A stretch of DNA of 64,000 nucleotides from Palsa-504 sp963789225 (GCA_963789225.1 CAWBKD010000046.1:744001-808000); one strand, 5' to 3'; shown: positions 1 through 8,545, numbered from the stretch's first letter. Translations and numbers: made by a program. Notes: generated by a model not told the origin, from the letters alone.

Positions 1-599
1 ACCAGCGTAAGCCGGTCGGGCGGCCGCCCGAAGTACCCGCAGCTGGCGGCGTCCAGGCCGTAGTAGCCGTGACCGTAGTACGCGATCTCGGCGTACAGGC
101 GCAGGATCTCGGCCCGGCTGTACGTGTGGTTGAGCTTGAGCGCGACCACCACCTGCTCGATGATCTGCAGGAAACTGCTGTGACCCGAGGTGTACAGGTT
201 CTTGGCCAGCTGCTGGTCGATGGTGCTGCCGCCGCCGTCGGTGTGGCCCGTAACCCAGGAGGCCGCCACCCGGATCAGCGCGAAGGGGTCAATGCCCGGG
301 TCGCTGTAGAACCGGTGGTCCTCCGTCGCCACCAGGGCCTGCGCGAAGTACGGCGGGACCGGCGAGCCGGGGTAGGCAATGTGATGCTCCGCCGCCTGGG
401 CACGGGCCAGCGCGGTCGCCTGGCTCGCCGAAGGGGTCAGGAGGTAGAGCAGGCCGAACCCGGCGGCGAACACGACGATCAGGATGAAGACCACCTTGAC
501 GATCCAGAAGGCCACCCTGACCCGCCTGCTCGGCCGCCGCCCTCCCCCGGCGGCGTCCCGGTCGCCGGAAGCTGAGCGGCGAGCGTTCAGTACTCTCAA
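1..599 (-). CDS. Peptidoglycan glycosyltransferase (GT51, PBP1-type), partial at window start
   Basis: The N-terminal 199 codons of a membrane-bound peptidoglycan polymerase that would polymerise lipid II outside the membrane; the rest lies before base 1. A TTG start at 599 follows GGAGGGG by 8 nt. After a basic N-terminal tail comes one membrane segment (about residues 30-50), then a GT51 core with the signature ATEDHRFYSDPG, which carries the catalytic Glu, and the second motif GGGSTIDQQLAKNLY. Later the sequence has EILRLYAEIAYYGHGYYG, the usual third conserved block. Whether a transpeptidase domain follows cannot be seen, so it could be a bifunctional PBP or a monofunctional glycosyltransferase. 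The family call is secure; the exact start is moderately so. Confidence 0.85.
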   Translation of the reverse strand, partial: MRVLNARRSASGDRDAAGGGRRPSRRVRVAFWIVKVVFILIVVFAAGFGLLYLLTPSASQATALARAQAAEHHIAYPGSPVPPYFAQALVATEDHRFYSDPGIDPFALIRVAASWVTGHTDGGGSTIDQQLAKNLYTSGHSSFLQIIEQVVVALKLNHTYSRAEILRLYAEIAYYGHGYYGLDAASCGYFGRPPDRLTL

Positions 600-933
600 C
601 TGCCCAGCCCCTCCGTACCTGAGATGCGGTCCTGCAAGTTACAACGAGCGCGACATCCGCGCCATGCCCGGCCTCGTCACAGCTTCCTCACCGACGTCTG
701 ATCGACGGCGCCGACGGGCGGAGCGCTGGCCGAAATGGTTCAAATCGTTATATGTCAGTAAAAGTACCTGACTCCCCCGATCGCGACCGTTGCCGTACGT
801 TGCTGTTTAGTTATGCGCCAAGCGCGGATAGATTGCTACCCGCAGAACCGGAACGTATGAGCGGGGACGTCTGCGGGTATTCGGACCGGGGGGGCCGCTG
901 AGATGCCTCCCGCAACGACCTGAGGAGGCAGCC
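600..933. other. Intergenic region between divergent genes
   Basis: The 334 nt between the glycosyltransferase (leftward) and the S53 peptidase (rightward) hold no credible gene; the open frames here are short and lack ribosome sites. Bases 740-770 are relatively AT-rich and could contain promoters. No strong dyad or repeat was seen. Confidence 0.4.
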
Positions 934-2331
934 TTGCTGCATCGATCGCTTCGGTATCTCCGGGCCGCCGGGGCGCTGGCCCTGGTCAGCGGATCCCTGT
1001 TCGCTGGCGGCGCCCCCGTCGTCGCAGCGGCCGACCTCGCGATCCAGCCGATGTTGATCACCAGGTTCGCATCGGCCACCCAGGTGCCCTCCAACCAAGA
1101 TTGCGTGCTGCAGTTCACCGAACCCTGCTACCAGCCGGCCCAGCTCCAGACCGCGTACGACGTGCAGCCCCTGTTCAACCGCGGGATCACCGGCAAGGGC
1201 CAGACCATCGTGATCGTCGACTCGTTCGGGTCCCCGACGATCCGGTCGGATCTGCGGACCTTCGACAGCGCGTTCGGCCTGCCGGCCCCGCCGTCCTTCC
1301 GCATCATCCAGCCGACCGGGCGGGTGCCCCGGTATAACGGCAACAACGGCACCGAACGCGGCTGGGCCGGAGAGACCACCCTCGACGTGGACTGGGCACA
1401 CACCATGGCCCCCGGCGCGAACATCCTGCTGGTCGAGACGCCGGTCCCGGAGAGTACGGGGCTGGACGGCATGCCGCAGATCGTCGAGGCCGAGAACTAC
1501 GTCATCGACCATCACCTCGGCCAGGTGATCAGCCAGAGTTTCGGCGCGGCCGAGGCTACGTTCCCCAGCGCTGCGTCCATCGAGGGCCTGCGCAGCGCCT
1601 ACGTCAATGCCCAGCAGAACGGCGTGACGGTCCTCGCCGCGGCCGGTGACGACGGGGCATCCGACCAATCCAACAACGCAGGGACGCTCCTGTTCACCCA
1701 CCGGGCGGTCCTGTGGCCCGCCAGCGACCCGCTGGTCACCGCGGTGGGAGGCACGCAGCTGGCGCTCGACATCAACGGCAACCGGACCGCGCCGGACGCG
1801 GTGTGGAACGACGGCAACAACCCCGGCCTGCTCAACGCCTTCGAGGGCAGCCCCGACCCCACCGGCATCGCGACCGGCGGCGGCAAGTCGGGGGTCTTCG
1901 GCCGGCCGTCGTACCAGAACGGCGTGGCCCGCGTCGTCGGCGATCACCGGGGCATCCCGGACATCTCCATGAGCGCAGCCTGCTCCGGGCTGGTCCTGAC
2001 CTACAACAGCTTCGGCGGCGAGCAGACCGGCTGGTACGCGGCCTGCGGCACCAGCGAGGCGACCCCCCTGTTCGCCGGGATCGTGGCCCTGGCCGACCAG
2101 GTGGCCGGGCATTCCCTCGGCCTGATCAACCCGGCGCTGTACAGCCTGTACGCCAAGCACGCGCACGGGCTGGTCGACATCACCCAGGGGACCAACACGG
2201 TGTCGTTCACCCAGAAGAACACCATGTACACGGTCAAGGGCTACAGCGCGGGCCCCGGCTACGACCTAGCCTCCGGGGTCGGGACCGTCAACGCCGACCT
2301 GTTCGTCCCCGAGCTGGCCCAGGCGGGCTGA
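934..2331 (+). CDS. Secreted S53 family (sedolisin) serine-carboxyl peptidase
   Basis: A secreted acid endopeptidase of the sedolisin/kumamolisin family, 465 aa. TTG at 934 is preceded by GAGGAGG; the next codon is CTG. Residues 1-34 form a signal peptide (Arg-rich start, Ala-rich core, likely cleavage near VAAA). The Glu-x3-Asp pair is E147 and D151 (GETTLD), the oxyanion Asp is D239 in AAGDDG, and the nucleophile is S374 in CGTSEATP. The end has YDLASGVGTVN, matching the Ca-binding region of the family. Only about 45 residues lie between the signal peptide and the catalytic core, so the long N-terminal propeptide typical of sedolisins is absent. It stands alone, so it is probably monocistronic and nutritional. 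Confidence 0.88.
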   Translation: MLHRSLRYLRAAGALALVSGSLFAGGAPVVAAADLAIQPMLITRFASATQVPSNQDCVLQFTEPCYQPAQLQTAYDVQPLFNRGITGKGQTIVIVDSFGSPTIRSDLRTFDSAFGLPAPPSFRIIQPTGRVPRYNGNNGTERGWAGETTLDVDWAHTMAPGANILLVETPVPESTGLDGMPQIVEAENYVIDHHLGQVISQSFGAAEATFPSAASIEGLRSAYVNAQQNGVTVLAAAGDDGASDQSNNAGTLLFTHRAVLWPASDPLVTAVGGTQLALDINGNRTAPDAVWNDGNNPGLLNAFEGSPDPTGIATGGGKSGVFGRPSYQNGVARVVGDHRGIPDISMSAACSGLVLTYNSFGGEQTGWYAACGTSEATPLFAGIVALADQVAGHSLGLINPALYSLYAKHAHGLVDITQGTNTVSFTQKNTMYTVKGYSAGPGYDLASGVGTVNADLFVPELAQAG

Positions 2332-2410
2332 TACCGGCCGCGCGAGCCGGTCTCGGCAGGGACGGAACTTCGTTCCTGACGACGCCGGGCTTGCGCTAAG
2401 CTGACTGAGC

Positions 2411-2446
2411 CTGCCGAGCATGGCAGGTACGCGCCATCATTGGCGC
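2411..2446 (+). terminator. Two adjacent short hairpins before tRNA-Pro
   Basis: CTGCC/GGCAG (2411-2426, 6-nt loop) is followed at once by GCGCCA/TGGCGC (2431-2446, 4-nt loop). They lie between the S53 stop and the tRNA and may end the protease transcript or shape the tRNA precursor leader. No U-tract follows, so termination is only a possibility. Confidence 0.4.
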
Positions 2447-2448
2447 GG

Positions 2449-2523
2449 CGGGACGTGGCCCAGCTTGGTTAAGGCGCCTGACTGGGGGTCAGGAGAGCAG
2501 GAGTTCAAATCTCCTCGTCCCGA
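2449..2523 (+). tRNA. tRNA-Pro (anticodon GGG)
   Basis: A 75-nt cloverleaf. The acceptor stem is CGGGACG/CGTCCCG with discriminator A2523. The anticodon stem CCTGA/TCAGG encloses CTGGGGG, giving anticodon GGG, and the T arm AGGAG/CTCCT encloses TTCAAAT. The D arm contains AGCTTGGTTAA. It reads CCC and CCU proline codons. CCA is not encoded (the genome continues with CA after the discriminator). The gene has no intron. The 3' end borders an AT-richer stretch and an endonuclease-like gene, which is notable because tRNA 3' ends are common integration points; no second copy of the 3' end was seen downstream. Confidence 0.95.
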
Positions 2524-2549
2524 CAAAGGATAATTGCAATAGCTAAAAT
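2520..2549 (+). promoter_or_regulatory. Candidate promoter of the endonuclease-like gene
   Basis: CCGACA (2520-2525) and TAAAAT (2544-2549) are 18 nt apart and match a vegetative promoter at 4/6 and 5/6. The -35 overlaps the tRNA 3' end. GATAAT at 2529-2534 is an alternative -10. This short AT-rich stretch contrasts with its surroundings. Confidence 0.4.
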
Positions 2550-2552
2550 GTC

Positions 2553-2573
2553 AGTACCGGGCGCTACGGTACT
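2553..2573 (+). promoter_or_regulatory. Hairpin over the ribosome-binding region of the endonuclease-like gene
   Basis: AGTACCG and CGGTACT form a perfect 7-bp stem with a 7-nt loop ending 3 nt before the ATG at 2577. No Shine-Dalgarno is visible. If transcribed, the stem would occupy the region a ribosome must bind, so it may limit translation. This role is inferred. Confidence 0.35.
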
Positions 2574-2576
2574 ACT

Positions 2577-3371
2577 ATGGCTGCGGATTCACCCAAGAAA
2601 CACAATTGGTCGGATGCCAACCTAACCAACGCAGTAGCGAAATCTAGGTCTTGGCGCGGCGTAATGCGCGAGCTTGGGCTATGCGTCACTTCATCTGGAT
2701 CCATCCGGGTGGTCAAGCGCCGTGTTGCCGCCCTCGGGCTCGACACTTCACACTTCACCGGGCAACGCACATGGTCTGACGCCGCGCTTAAACGAGCCGC
2801 GGCTCATGTCTACTCCTGGGATGAACTACTCACCGCGATAGGAGTCAAATCCCGTTCCGGAGATGAGCGCATCCGGGTAAAGGCCCACGCGGTACGCCTC
2901 GGACTTGACTTGAGCCACCTCACCAACCCGCCTCAGGAGACCGCCGGCCAGGCAGATCTGCAGCCAGTTCCCAGCAACCTGCGGCTGGCCGCGACATCGC
3001 TCGCCGCATCGTGGTTTGCACTACACGGGTGCACCGTGGCCCTCCCCCTGGAGCCGACGGTATACGACCTACTGGTATCGACTCCGGGCGTAATCAAGCG
3101 GGTCCAAGTCAAGACGACTACATACAACGGCAAAACAGGCCGGCAGGTCGCGGTTGGTCGGAGGCGTTACTCGATCGGTAACAGGGAGCGGCAGATTCCG
3201 TACGACCCGGAATTGATCGACTGGTTTTTCATTGTCGACGGCGATCTCACCATGTACCTGATCCCGAGCCAGGTGATCGCTGGGAGGGTCGCAATCCTGC
3301 TACACACCTACGCCAGGTACATCGTGGGCAGCGCTGCTGGGTTCATTACCCCGCAGCCTCGGGCGGCATGA
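2577..3371 (+). CDS. PD-(D/E)XK homing-endonuclease-like protein with two N-terminal DNA-binding repeats
   Basis: 264 aa. The N-terminus has two repeats of about 53 residues, each starting (N/T)WSDA.L and ending GLD(T/L)SH(F/L)T; such modules usually bind DNA in homing-endonuclease-associated proteins. The C-terminal third resembles the group I intron-associated PD-(D/E)XK endonucleases: YDLLV (D164), then QVKTTTY (Q177, K179), with Q in place of the usual Glu of E-x-K, as in the I-Ssp6803I branch. The Glu expected in the first helix is not evident, so activity is uncertain. It directly follows an intact, intron-free tRNA-Pro, so it is a free-standing gene. Its GC content and flanks are lower than those of its neighbours, suggesting transfer. 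It could also be a type II restriction-like nuclease. Confidence 0.6.
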   Translation: MAADSPKKHNWSDANLTNAVAKSRSWRGVMRELGLCVTSSGSIRVVKRRVAALGLDTSHFTGQRTWSDAALKRAAAHVYSWDELLTAIGVKSRSGDERIRVKAHAVRLGLDLSHLTNPPQETAGQADLQPVPSNLRLAATSLAASWFALHGCTVALPLEPTVYDLLVSTPGVIKRVQVKTTTYNGKTGRQVAVGRRRYSIGNRERQIPYDPELIDWFFIVDGDLTMYLIPSQVIAGRVAILLHTYARYIVGSAAGFITPQPRAA

Positions 3372-3457
3372 CGAGGCCCGCCGCGGCCCGGTGCCGAAGC
3401 CTGTAGAACCAGGGACCTGGGATGCGACGCCGTCCGCGGCTGGTGTTGACTAGCGGT

Positions 3458-3907
3458 ATGCCTGTTGAAGGAGAATACGAGCCGAGTCCGGCGGCCTGGG
3501 TGCGCGACCAGGTGGAACTGTACGAGGGGTCGGGCGGGACGCAGGGCCTGACGCTGCGGGAGACCGGGCTGCCTGTGGTGATCGTGACCAACCTCGGCGC
3601 CAAGAGCGGCAAGGTGCACAAGACGCCGGTGATGCGGGTGGAGCACGGCGGCCGGTACGCGATGGTGGCGTCGAAGGGCGGCGCGCCGACGCACCCGCTG
3701 TGGTACTACAACGTCCGCGCGAACCCGCTGGTGGAACTCCAGGACGGCCCGCACAAGCAGGACATGGTCGCCCGCGAGATCAGCGGTGCCGAACGCGCGG
3801 AATGGTGGGCACGCGCGGTCGCCGCGTATCCGCCGTACGCCGAGTACCAGCAGAAGACCACGCGCGAGATACCGGTGTTCGTGCTGGAGCCAGCGGCCGG
3901 GCAGTAA
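3458..3907 (+). CDS. Deazaflavin (F420)-dependent nitroreductase family protein
   Basis: 149 aa from ATG 3458, a small split-barrel protein of the DDN/Rv3547 family. Members bind coenzyme F420 and reduce quinones or nitro compounds at the membrane. The family pattern is clear: MPVEGEYEPSP, then DQVELYEGSGG, KSGKVHKTPVMRVEH, SKGGAPTHPLWYYNV, VELQDGP, and the closing YQQKTTREIPVFVLEP. An ATG at 3422 in frame would add 12 residues that family members lack, so the downstream start is preferred although neither start has a good Shine-Dalgarno. The presence of this family implies a host that makes F420, as many actinobacteria do. The substrate is unknown. Confidence 0.85.
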   Translation: MPVEGEYEPSPAAWVRDQVELYEGSGGTQGLTLRETGLPVVIVTNLGAKSGKVHKTPVMRVEHGGRYAMVASKGGAPTHPLWYYNVRANPLVELQDGPHKQDMVAREISGAERAEWWARAVAAYPPYAEYQQKTTREIPVFVLEPAAGQ

Positions 3908-3940
3908 CGCGGCGCCGCGTCCTGGCCTAGCGCGGGAACG

Positions 3941-4522
3941 CTAGCCGTTGACCGTGCCCACGCCCGGGATGATGGGCCCCACGATGCTCAGGTAGCGCAC
4001 TCCCGCGCGCGAGCACGACTGGAAGTCGTAGGCGGCATACGTCCAGCTGTGCTGGCCCGGCGGGTAGACTTTCAGCAGCACGGCCGAGTTCACGGGGTCG
4101 CATCCCGGTTCGGTGGTCACCGCGGCGTCGTGGTAGGCCAGGATCGTGTGCGCCGTCGCGCCTGCCGCGAGGATCACGGTGTGCGGGGACGTCGTGCCCT
4201 CCCAGTTGGCGGGGCTGCCGAGCTGGTTACCGTGGATGCCGATGGCGGAGACGCCGGGGTAGCCGTACAGCGAGCAGGTGTGCCGGCTCAGGTTGGTGAA
4301 CTCCAGCGGGTAGTAAATGGTCCCGGCCGCCCCGTTACCCTGCCCGACCGCCACCCAGACGCCCAGGCCGGAGGCGGTGCACGCGGGGGCGGAGTCCGCC
4401 GAGGTGCGCGCGCTGCCCGAGGAGGTCGTCGCGAAGGCGGCGGTGGTCACCAGGAGCCCTGTGGCGGCGACGCCGGCGGCGATCGCGGCTATCCGGCGGG
4501 CGGTGCTGGAAAAGTAATTCAT
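3941..4522 (-). CDS. Secreted DUF4232 domain protein
   Basis: 193 aa exported protein. The signal peptide covers about residues 1-32 (RRIAAIAAGVAATGLLVTTAAFA). The mature part begins with a Ser/Thr-rich stretch and then a DUF4232 beta-sandwich of about 130 residues, with PLEFTNLSRHTCSLYGYPGVSAIG as core motif and three further Cys that may form disulfides. Function is unknown; the domain is common in exported actinobacterial proteins. ATG at 4522 has CAGGA 9 nt upstream. It is transcribed away from malQ. Confidence 0.8.
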   Translation of the reverse strand: MNYFSSTARRIAAIAAGVAATGLLVTTAAFATTSSGSARTSADSAPACTASGLGVWVAVGQGNGAAGTIYYPLEFTNLSRHTCSLYGYPGVSAIGIHGNQLGSPANWEGTTSPHTVILAAGATAHTILAYHDAAVTTEPGCDPVNSAVLLKVYPPGQHSWTYAAYDFQSCSRAGVRYLSIVGPIIPGVGTVNG

Positions 4523-4706
4523 AGTGTCATCCTGTAAGGTGCGGATCCGCGGGTGCGGAGTCCTTTGCGGTTAAGACGGAAATGACCGACGAACGGTTAA
4601 AGATCTCTTTTATACCGAACGACCGGTGGTGGCTGTTATCCGGCCGCCTTAATCCGTAGCAGGGGACGGGCAGCGGCCGTGGGGCCCGATTCGGGACACT
4701 GGTGCG
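4523..4706 (-). promoter_or_regulatory. Intergenic region with candidate promoter of the DUF4232 gene
   Basis: 184 nt between divergent genes. On the minus strand TATAAA (plus 4609-4614) in an AT-rich run is a good -10 for the DUF4232 gene, with a leader of about 85 nt. GCGGATCCGC, a 10-bp palindrome, lies in this leader near 4542-4551. For malQ no convincing promoter was seen. Confidence 0.35.
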
Positions 4707-6551
4707 GTGACAGGACGGGCAGAACTCGTGCGCCGGGCGCAGGCCTGCGGCGTAGCGGTCTCGTACCACGACTGGCGAGGCCGAACGGTGGAAGTGGCGG
4801 ACGAGACGCTGGGGGCGGTGCTCGGTGCGCTTGGAGATGAGGGCCGCTTTGCCGCTCCGGGGGTCGCCCGTCCGGGGACCGATGGAGCGGTAGCTGTGTA
4901 CCCCGCGCGCAGATCATGGGGATTCACGGTTCAGTTGTACTCGCTGCGCTCTCGCGCCTCCTGGGGTCACGGTGACCTGCGCGACCTGGCTGATCTCGCC
5001 ACCTGGAGCGGGCGCGAGCTGGGCGCTGACTTCGTGCTCGTCAACCCGCTGCACGCGGCCGAACCGCTGCCGCCGGTCAGCCCGTCCCCGTACCTGCCGA
5101 TGAGCCGGCGCCACCTCAGCCCACTGTACCTGCGGATCGAGGACATTCCCGAGTACGCCGGGCTCGGCCCGGCCGACCGCGCCAGGATCGAAGTCCTGGC
5201 CGCACCGCTGCGGGCCGTGAGCACCACGGCGAAGCTGGTCGACAGGGACGCGGTCTGGACCGCCAAGCGCGCGGCGCTCGAGATCATTCGCGCCGCCGTC
5301 CCGCTCAGCCCGGGCCGTCGCGCGGAGTTCGACGCGTTCCGGGCGCACGACCTCGACGCCGTCGACGACTGGGCCACCTGGTGCGCGATCGCGGAGGGGC
5401 ACGGCCCGGACTGGCGGTCATGGCCGCGGCCGCTCGCCGATCCCCGCTCGGCCGAGGTGGCCGCGCTCCGCAGGCGACTGGCCGACCGGATGGAATTTCA
5501 CGCCTGGCTGCAGTGGCTGGCGGCGGAGCAAGCCGCCGCGGCGCAGGCCGCCGCCCGGCGGGCCGGGATGAGCATCGGCGTCATCGCCGACCTCGCCGTG
5601 GGGGCGCACCCCGGCGGGGCGGACGCCTGGGCCTGGCAGGACGTGATCGTGCCCGGTATCAGCGTCGGCGCCCCGCCCGACGAGTTCAACCAGCGGGGCC
5701 AGGACTGGACGCTGCCGCCGTGGCACCCCGGATGGCTCGTCGCGCAGGCCGGCCGGCCGCTGGCCGAGCTGATCGCCGCCACCACCCGCCACGCGGGCGG
5801 CGTGCGCGTCGACCACGTCATGGGGCTGTCCCGCCTGTGGTGGATCCCCGCCGGGATGGCCCCGGGCCTGGGGACCTACGTGCGGTACGACCACGAGCTG
5901 ATGGGGGGCGTGCTGGCCGCCGAGGCGGCACGCGCGGGAGCGGTGGCCATCGGCGAGGATCTCGGCACGGTGGAACCCTGGCTGCGTGAGTTCCTGGCCT
6001 CGCGCCGGGTGCTCGGCACGTCCATGCTGTGGTTCGAGCGCCGGGCGGACGGCACCCCGCGCCGACCCGGCGGGTGGCGCCGGGGCTGCCTGGCCACCGT
6101 GGGCACGCACGACATGCCGCCGGCCGCCGCGTTCCTCACCGGGGAGCAGGTCACGATCCGGGCGGGGCTCGGGTTGCTCACCCAGCCCGAGGCAGCGGAG
6201 CGAGCCGCCGCTCGCACCGAGGCGGTCAGGTGGCTCAGGACGCTGTCCCGGGCGGGCCTGCTGGCCGGGCCTGACGGCCTGGCCGGGACCACACCCGAGG
6301 AGTTCACCGTCGCGCTCTACGCCTACCTGACGCGCACCCCGGCGGTGCTGATCGGCGTCTCACTGGCCGAGGCCGCGGGCGAACGCCGCCCGCAGAACAT
6401 GCCGGGGACCGTCGATGAGTACCCGAACTGGCGGGTCCCGCTCACCGGCGCGGACGGCGAGCCGGTCCTGCTCGAGGACCTCCCGGCGCACCAGGGCGTC
6501 CGTGCCGTCGCGCGGGCCGTGTCAAACGGCCTGCGCCACGTGCACCTCTGA
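4707..6551 (+). CDS. malQ: 4-alpha-glucanotransferase (amylomaltase, GH77)
   Basis: 614 aa cytosolic disproportionating enzyme that moves alpha-1,4-glucan segments between maltodextrins or to glucose, serving glycogen and maltodextrin metabolism. GH77 landmarks: SWGHGDLRDL near the start of the barrel, a pocket loop with SPSPYLPMSRRHLSPLYL, nucleophile D369 in GVRVDHVMGL, acid/base E417 in AIGEDLG, and D469 in VGTHDMPP. The end NMPGTVDEYPNWR is typical. The start is GTG 4707. The preceding 90-residue N-terminal segment is shorter than in E. coli-length enzymes (about 690 aa). No other glycan gene is next to it. Confidence 0.92.
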   Translation: MTGRAELVRRAQACGVAVSYHDWRGRTVEVADETLGAVLGALGDEGRFAAPGVARPGTDGAVAVYPARRSWGFTVQLYSLRSRASWGHGDLRDLADLATWSGRELGADFVLVNPLHAAEPLPPVSPSPYLPMSRRHLSPLYLRIEDIPEYAGLGPADRARIEVLAAPLRAVSTTAKLVDRDAVWTAKRAALEIIRAAVPLSPGRRAEFDAFRAHDLDAVDDWATWCAIAEGHGPDWRSWPRPLADPRSAEVAALRRRLADRMEFHAWLQWLAAEQAAAAQAAARRAGMSIGVIADLAVGAHPGGADAWAWQDVIVPGISVGAPPDEFNQRGQDWTLPPWHPGWLVAQAGRPLAELIAATTRHAGGVRVDHVMGLSRLWWIPAGMAPGLGTYVRYDHELMGGVLAAEAARAGAVAIGEDLGTVEPWLREFLASRRVLGTSMLWFERRADGTPRRPGGWRRGCLATVGTHDMPPAAAFLTGEQVTIRAGLGLLTQPEAAERAAARTEAVRWLRTLSRAGLLAGPDGLAGTTPEEFTVALYAYLTRTPAVLIGVSLAEAAGERRPQNMPGTVDEYPNWRVPLTGADGEPVLLEDLPAHQGVRAVARAVSNGLRHVHL

Positions 6552-6572
6552 GCGGCCCGGCCTGGCAAACGC

Positions 6573-6607
6573 GTGCCGGGGCGGCCCGAAACGGGCCGCC
6601 CCGGCAC
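6573..6607. terminator. Bidirectional hairpin terminator
   Basis: A perfect 16-bp GC-rich stem (6573-6588 with 6592-6607) around an AAA loop. It sits between the convergent ends of malQ and the Cys-rich secreted protein gene, so it probably ends both. There is no long U-tract, as is usual in actinobacteria. Confidence 0.8.
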
Positions 6608-6637
6608 TGAACTGCTTTAGAACCTCCTGAGTACGGG

Positions 6638-8545
6638 TCAGCCGTACGACGCTCCGCTGCAGTTGCTAGTGAACTCCGGATTGGCCATTACCGTACCGAC
6701 GTTCGTCCCGGCGTAGCGGCTGAGGTCAGGAGAACCGTACTCTTTGTCTCCGCCGAAGTTCTCTACCGTGGTCGGCAGGTTGCCACCGAAGTTCCACACG
6801 CACGAGGTCAGCTTCGACCCCAGCGCCGAGGACTGCGAGCCGAGCGACCAGTACGGGTAGAAGGGGGCGCTAATCGGCGGGACCACGCAGCCTGCGCCGT
6901 TGTTAGTGTCGCACTGGAACGCCGATCCGCTGATGTCGGTCTCGAACTGGATCTGCTGGTACGGCTGCCCGTTGGCCAGGAACGGCCCGACGTACTGGAA
7001 CGATGTCGGACGGTTCGAGCTTCCGTTCGGCCACGCCCACGGCTTATACGACAAACCGTTAAAGGTGAGGTTGCCGTTCTGCCAGCGGTCGGAGAAGCAC
7101 TGGTTATCATCCGACCACGCCGTACTGTTGACTCCGTTGATCTGAATGGGTCTGGAGCCCTCCGGGAAGCAGTAACCGTTGGCGAACTCGCAGTGCAACC
7201 CAGTGTCGGCGTATGTGGACGGGCAGCCGATCGGCGTGCCGTACGGCCCCTGGGTCAGCGCGTTCTGGCAGGCGATCATCCCAGACGCGGTGAAGGCACA
7301 TGGGCCCATGCCCACCATATTGCCTTCCGACCCGCCCACGCAGGTGTCATACACATCGTTGTCGGTGTAGCTCGTGCCGTCCGGGAACACGGCCGAGTAC
7401 GGGTCCTGGTTGGCCAGGGAGCTGCAGACCTCGGAGTGACCGATCTCCTGGACCTGGGTCGGTCCGCCGGCCAGGTCAGCGGCCCACGGCACCTGGTTGG
7501 TGGCCGACGCGGTGCTGAACTCGGCGTGGAAGGTGTGCGGGGTCCCGTTGCAGGTGGTGAGGTTGGTGTTCATGAAGCCGTTCCTGGCGCTGGCTGTCAT
7601 CCACCCGGTCTGACCCGTCGTCAGGTCATGGATGGTTGCCGTGAACCCCTTGCTGGGGTCGGTGACCGAGACCTGGAGCTCGTCCCCGGGGTTGAACAGA
7701 AGCGTGTGGGCGTTCGGCAGGAAGGTGTTCACGTCCGCCAGCTGCGGGCTCGGCGGCCCGGCCGGAACGCCGTTAGTCTCCAGGAATGCGAAGTTGACCG
7801 GCTCCTCGCAGTTGTTGTTGCAGGTGAAGAAGTTGAAGTTGCACTCGAGGCTGTCGATCGTCAGCGCCGCGCACCACTTGGTCACGCTGCAGCTCTCGCT
7901 GTCGACGAACGGGGTAAAGCCCGGCGGGTACAGCTGCAGCTCCATGAACGCCGAGCCCGCGGCGTTCGGGCTGGTGGGCGAGCTGTTGTTGCTGTCACTG
8001 TCCGGCGTGCACGGGTTCTGCGGGTAAGACTGCGAGTCGCACATCGCCATCCCCCACCACGGCGCGACGGACAGCTCGCCGTAGTTGGTGACGCTTCCGG
8101 ACGCGGTCGGGGCCGCGGCGGGGTCGACCGGGAGCTTGGTGTCGACCGTAAAGGTGTTGCCGGAGCCTGGCGTGCTGGAGATGAACCTGATGCCCGGCTC
8201 GTCGTGGCCCACGTACCAGCCGTTGTCGACGTAGGGATGGCCCTTGCCGTTAACGATCTTGGTCGGGTCCGTGCACAGGTCGCCGGCGAGCTTCCTGACC
8301 GTCTTGTACGCCTTGCTCCAGCCGTTGCAGTCGAGCTCGTTGACCGCGTTCGGTTTGACGCCAACCGAAGACGGAGCGGTGGTGGTTCTGGCTATGGACG
8401 CGCCGGCCAACCCCGTCAGGCTGAGCTGACAGATCACGGCGATTCCTATCGCGGGCACCAGCAGCAGCCGCCATCGTCGCGAGCTGGCCCGGGACTTCCG
8501 CCCGGACGGTGCTGAACTCCCTCGTGCTGACCAGGGAATGCGCAT
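6638..8545 (-). CDS. Large Cys-rich secreted protein of unknown function
   Basis: 635 aa from ATG 8545, chosen because AAGGA lies 6 nt before it; a TTG 6 nt further upstream is less likely. A basic N-terminus is followed by a hydrophobic segment (about residues 25-50, ending near LTGLAGA), a signal peptide or anchor. The exported part has about 30 Cys, clustered as in LECNFNFFTCNNNCEEP and CEFANGYCFPEG, suggesting many disulfides, and is rich in Asn, Gly, Ser and Pro with aromatic repeats of all-beta character. No catalytic motif or known domain was recognised; it could be an adhesin, glycan-binding or enzyme-like protein. It is monocistronic. Confidence 0.7.
   Translation of the reverse strand: MRIPWSARGSSAPSGRKSRASSRRWRLLLVPAIGIAVICQLSLTGLAGASIARTTTAPSSVGVKPNAVNELDCNGWSKAYKTVRKLAGDLCTDPTKIVNGKGHPYVDNGWYVGHDEPGIRFISSTPGSGNTFTVDTKLPVDPAAAPTASGSVTNYGELSVAPWWGMAMCDSQSYPQNPCTPDSDSNNSSPTSPNAAGSAFMELQLYPPGFTPFVDSESCSVTKWCAALTIDSLECNFNFFTCNNNCEEPVNFAFLETNGVPAGPPSPQLADVNTFLPNAHTLLFNPGDELQVSVTDPSKGFTATIHDLTTGQTGWMTASARNGFMNTNLTTCNGTPHTFHAEFSTASATNQVPWAADLAGGPTQVQEIGHSEVCSSLANQDPYSAVFPDGTSYTDNDVYDTCVGGSEGNMVGMGPCAFTASGMIACQNALTQGPYGTPIGCPSTYADTGLHCEFANGYCFPEGSRPIQINGVNSTAWSDDNQCFSDRWQNGNLTFNGLSYKPWAWPNGSSNRPTSFQYVGPFLANGQPYQQIQFETDISGSAFQCDTNNGAGCVVPPISAPFYPYWSLGSQSSALGSKLTSCVWNFGGNLPTTVENFGGDKEYGSPDLSRYAGTNVGTVMANPEFTSNCSGASYG

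Noticed and set aside
69..575. Plus-strand open frame at the start of the window
   Set aside because: Antisense to the GT51 glycosyltransferase, which has clear family motifs.
2449..3371. Integrative element with attL/attR at the tRNA
   Set aside because: No integrase and no second copy of the tRNA 3' end was seen downstream.
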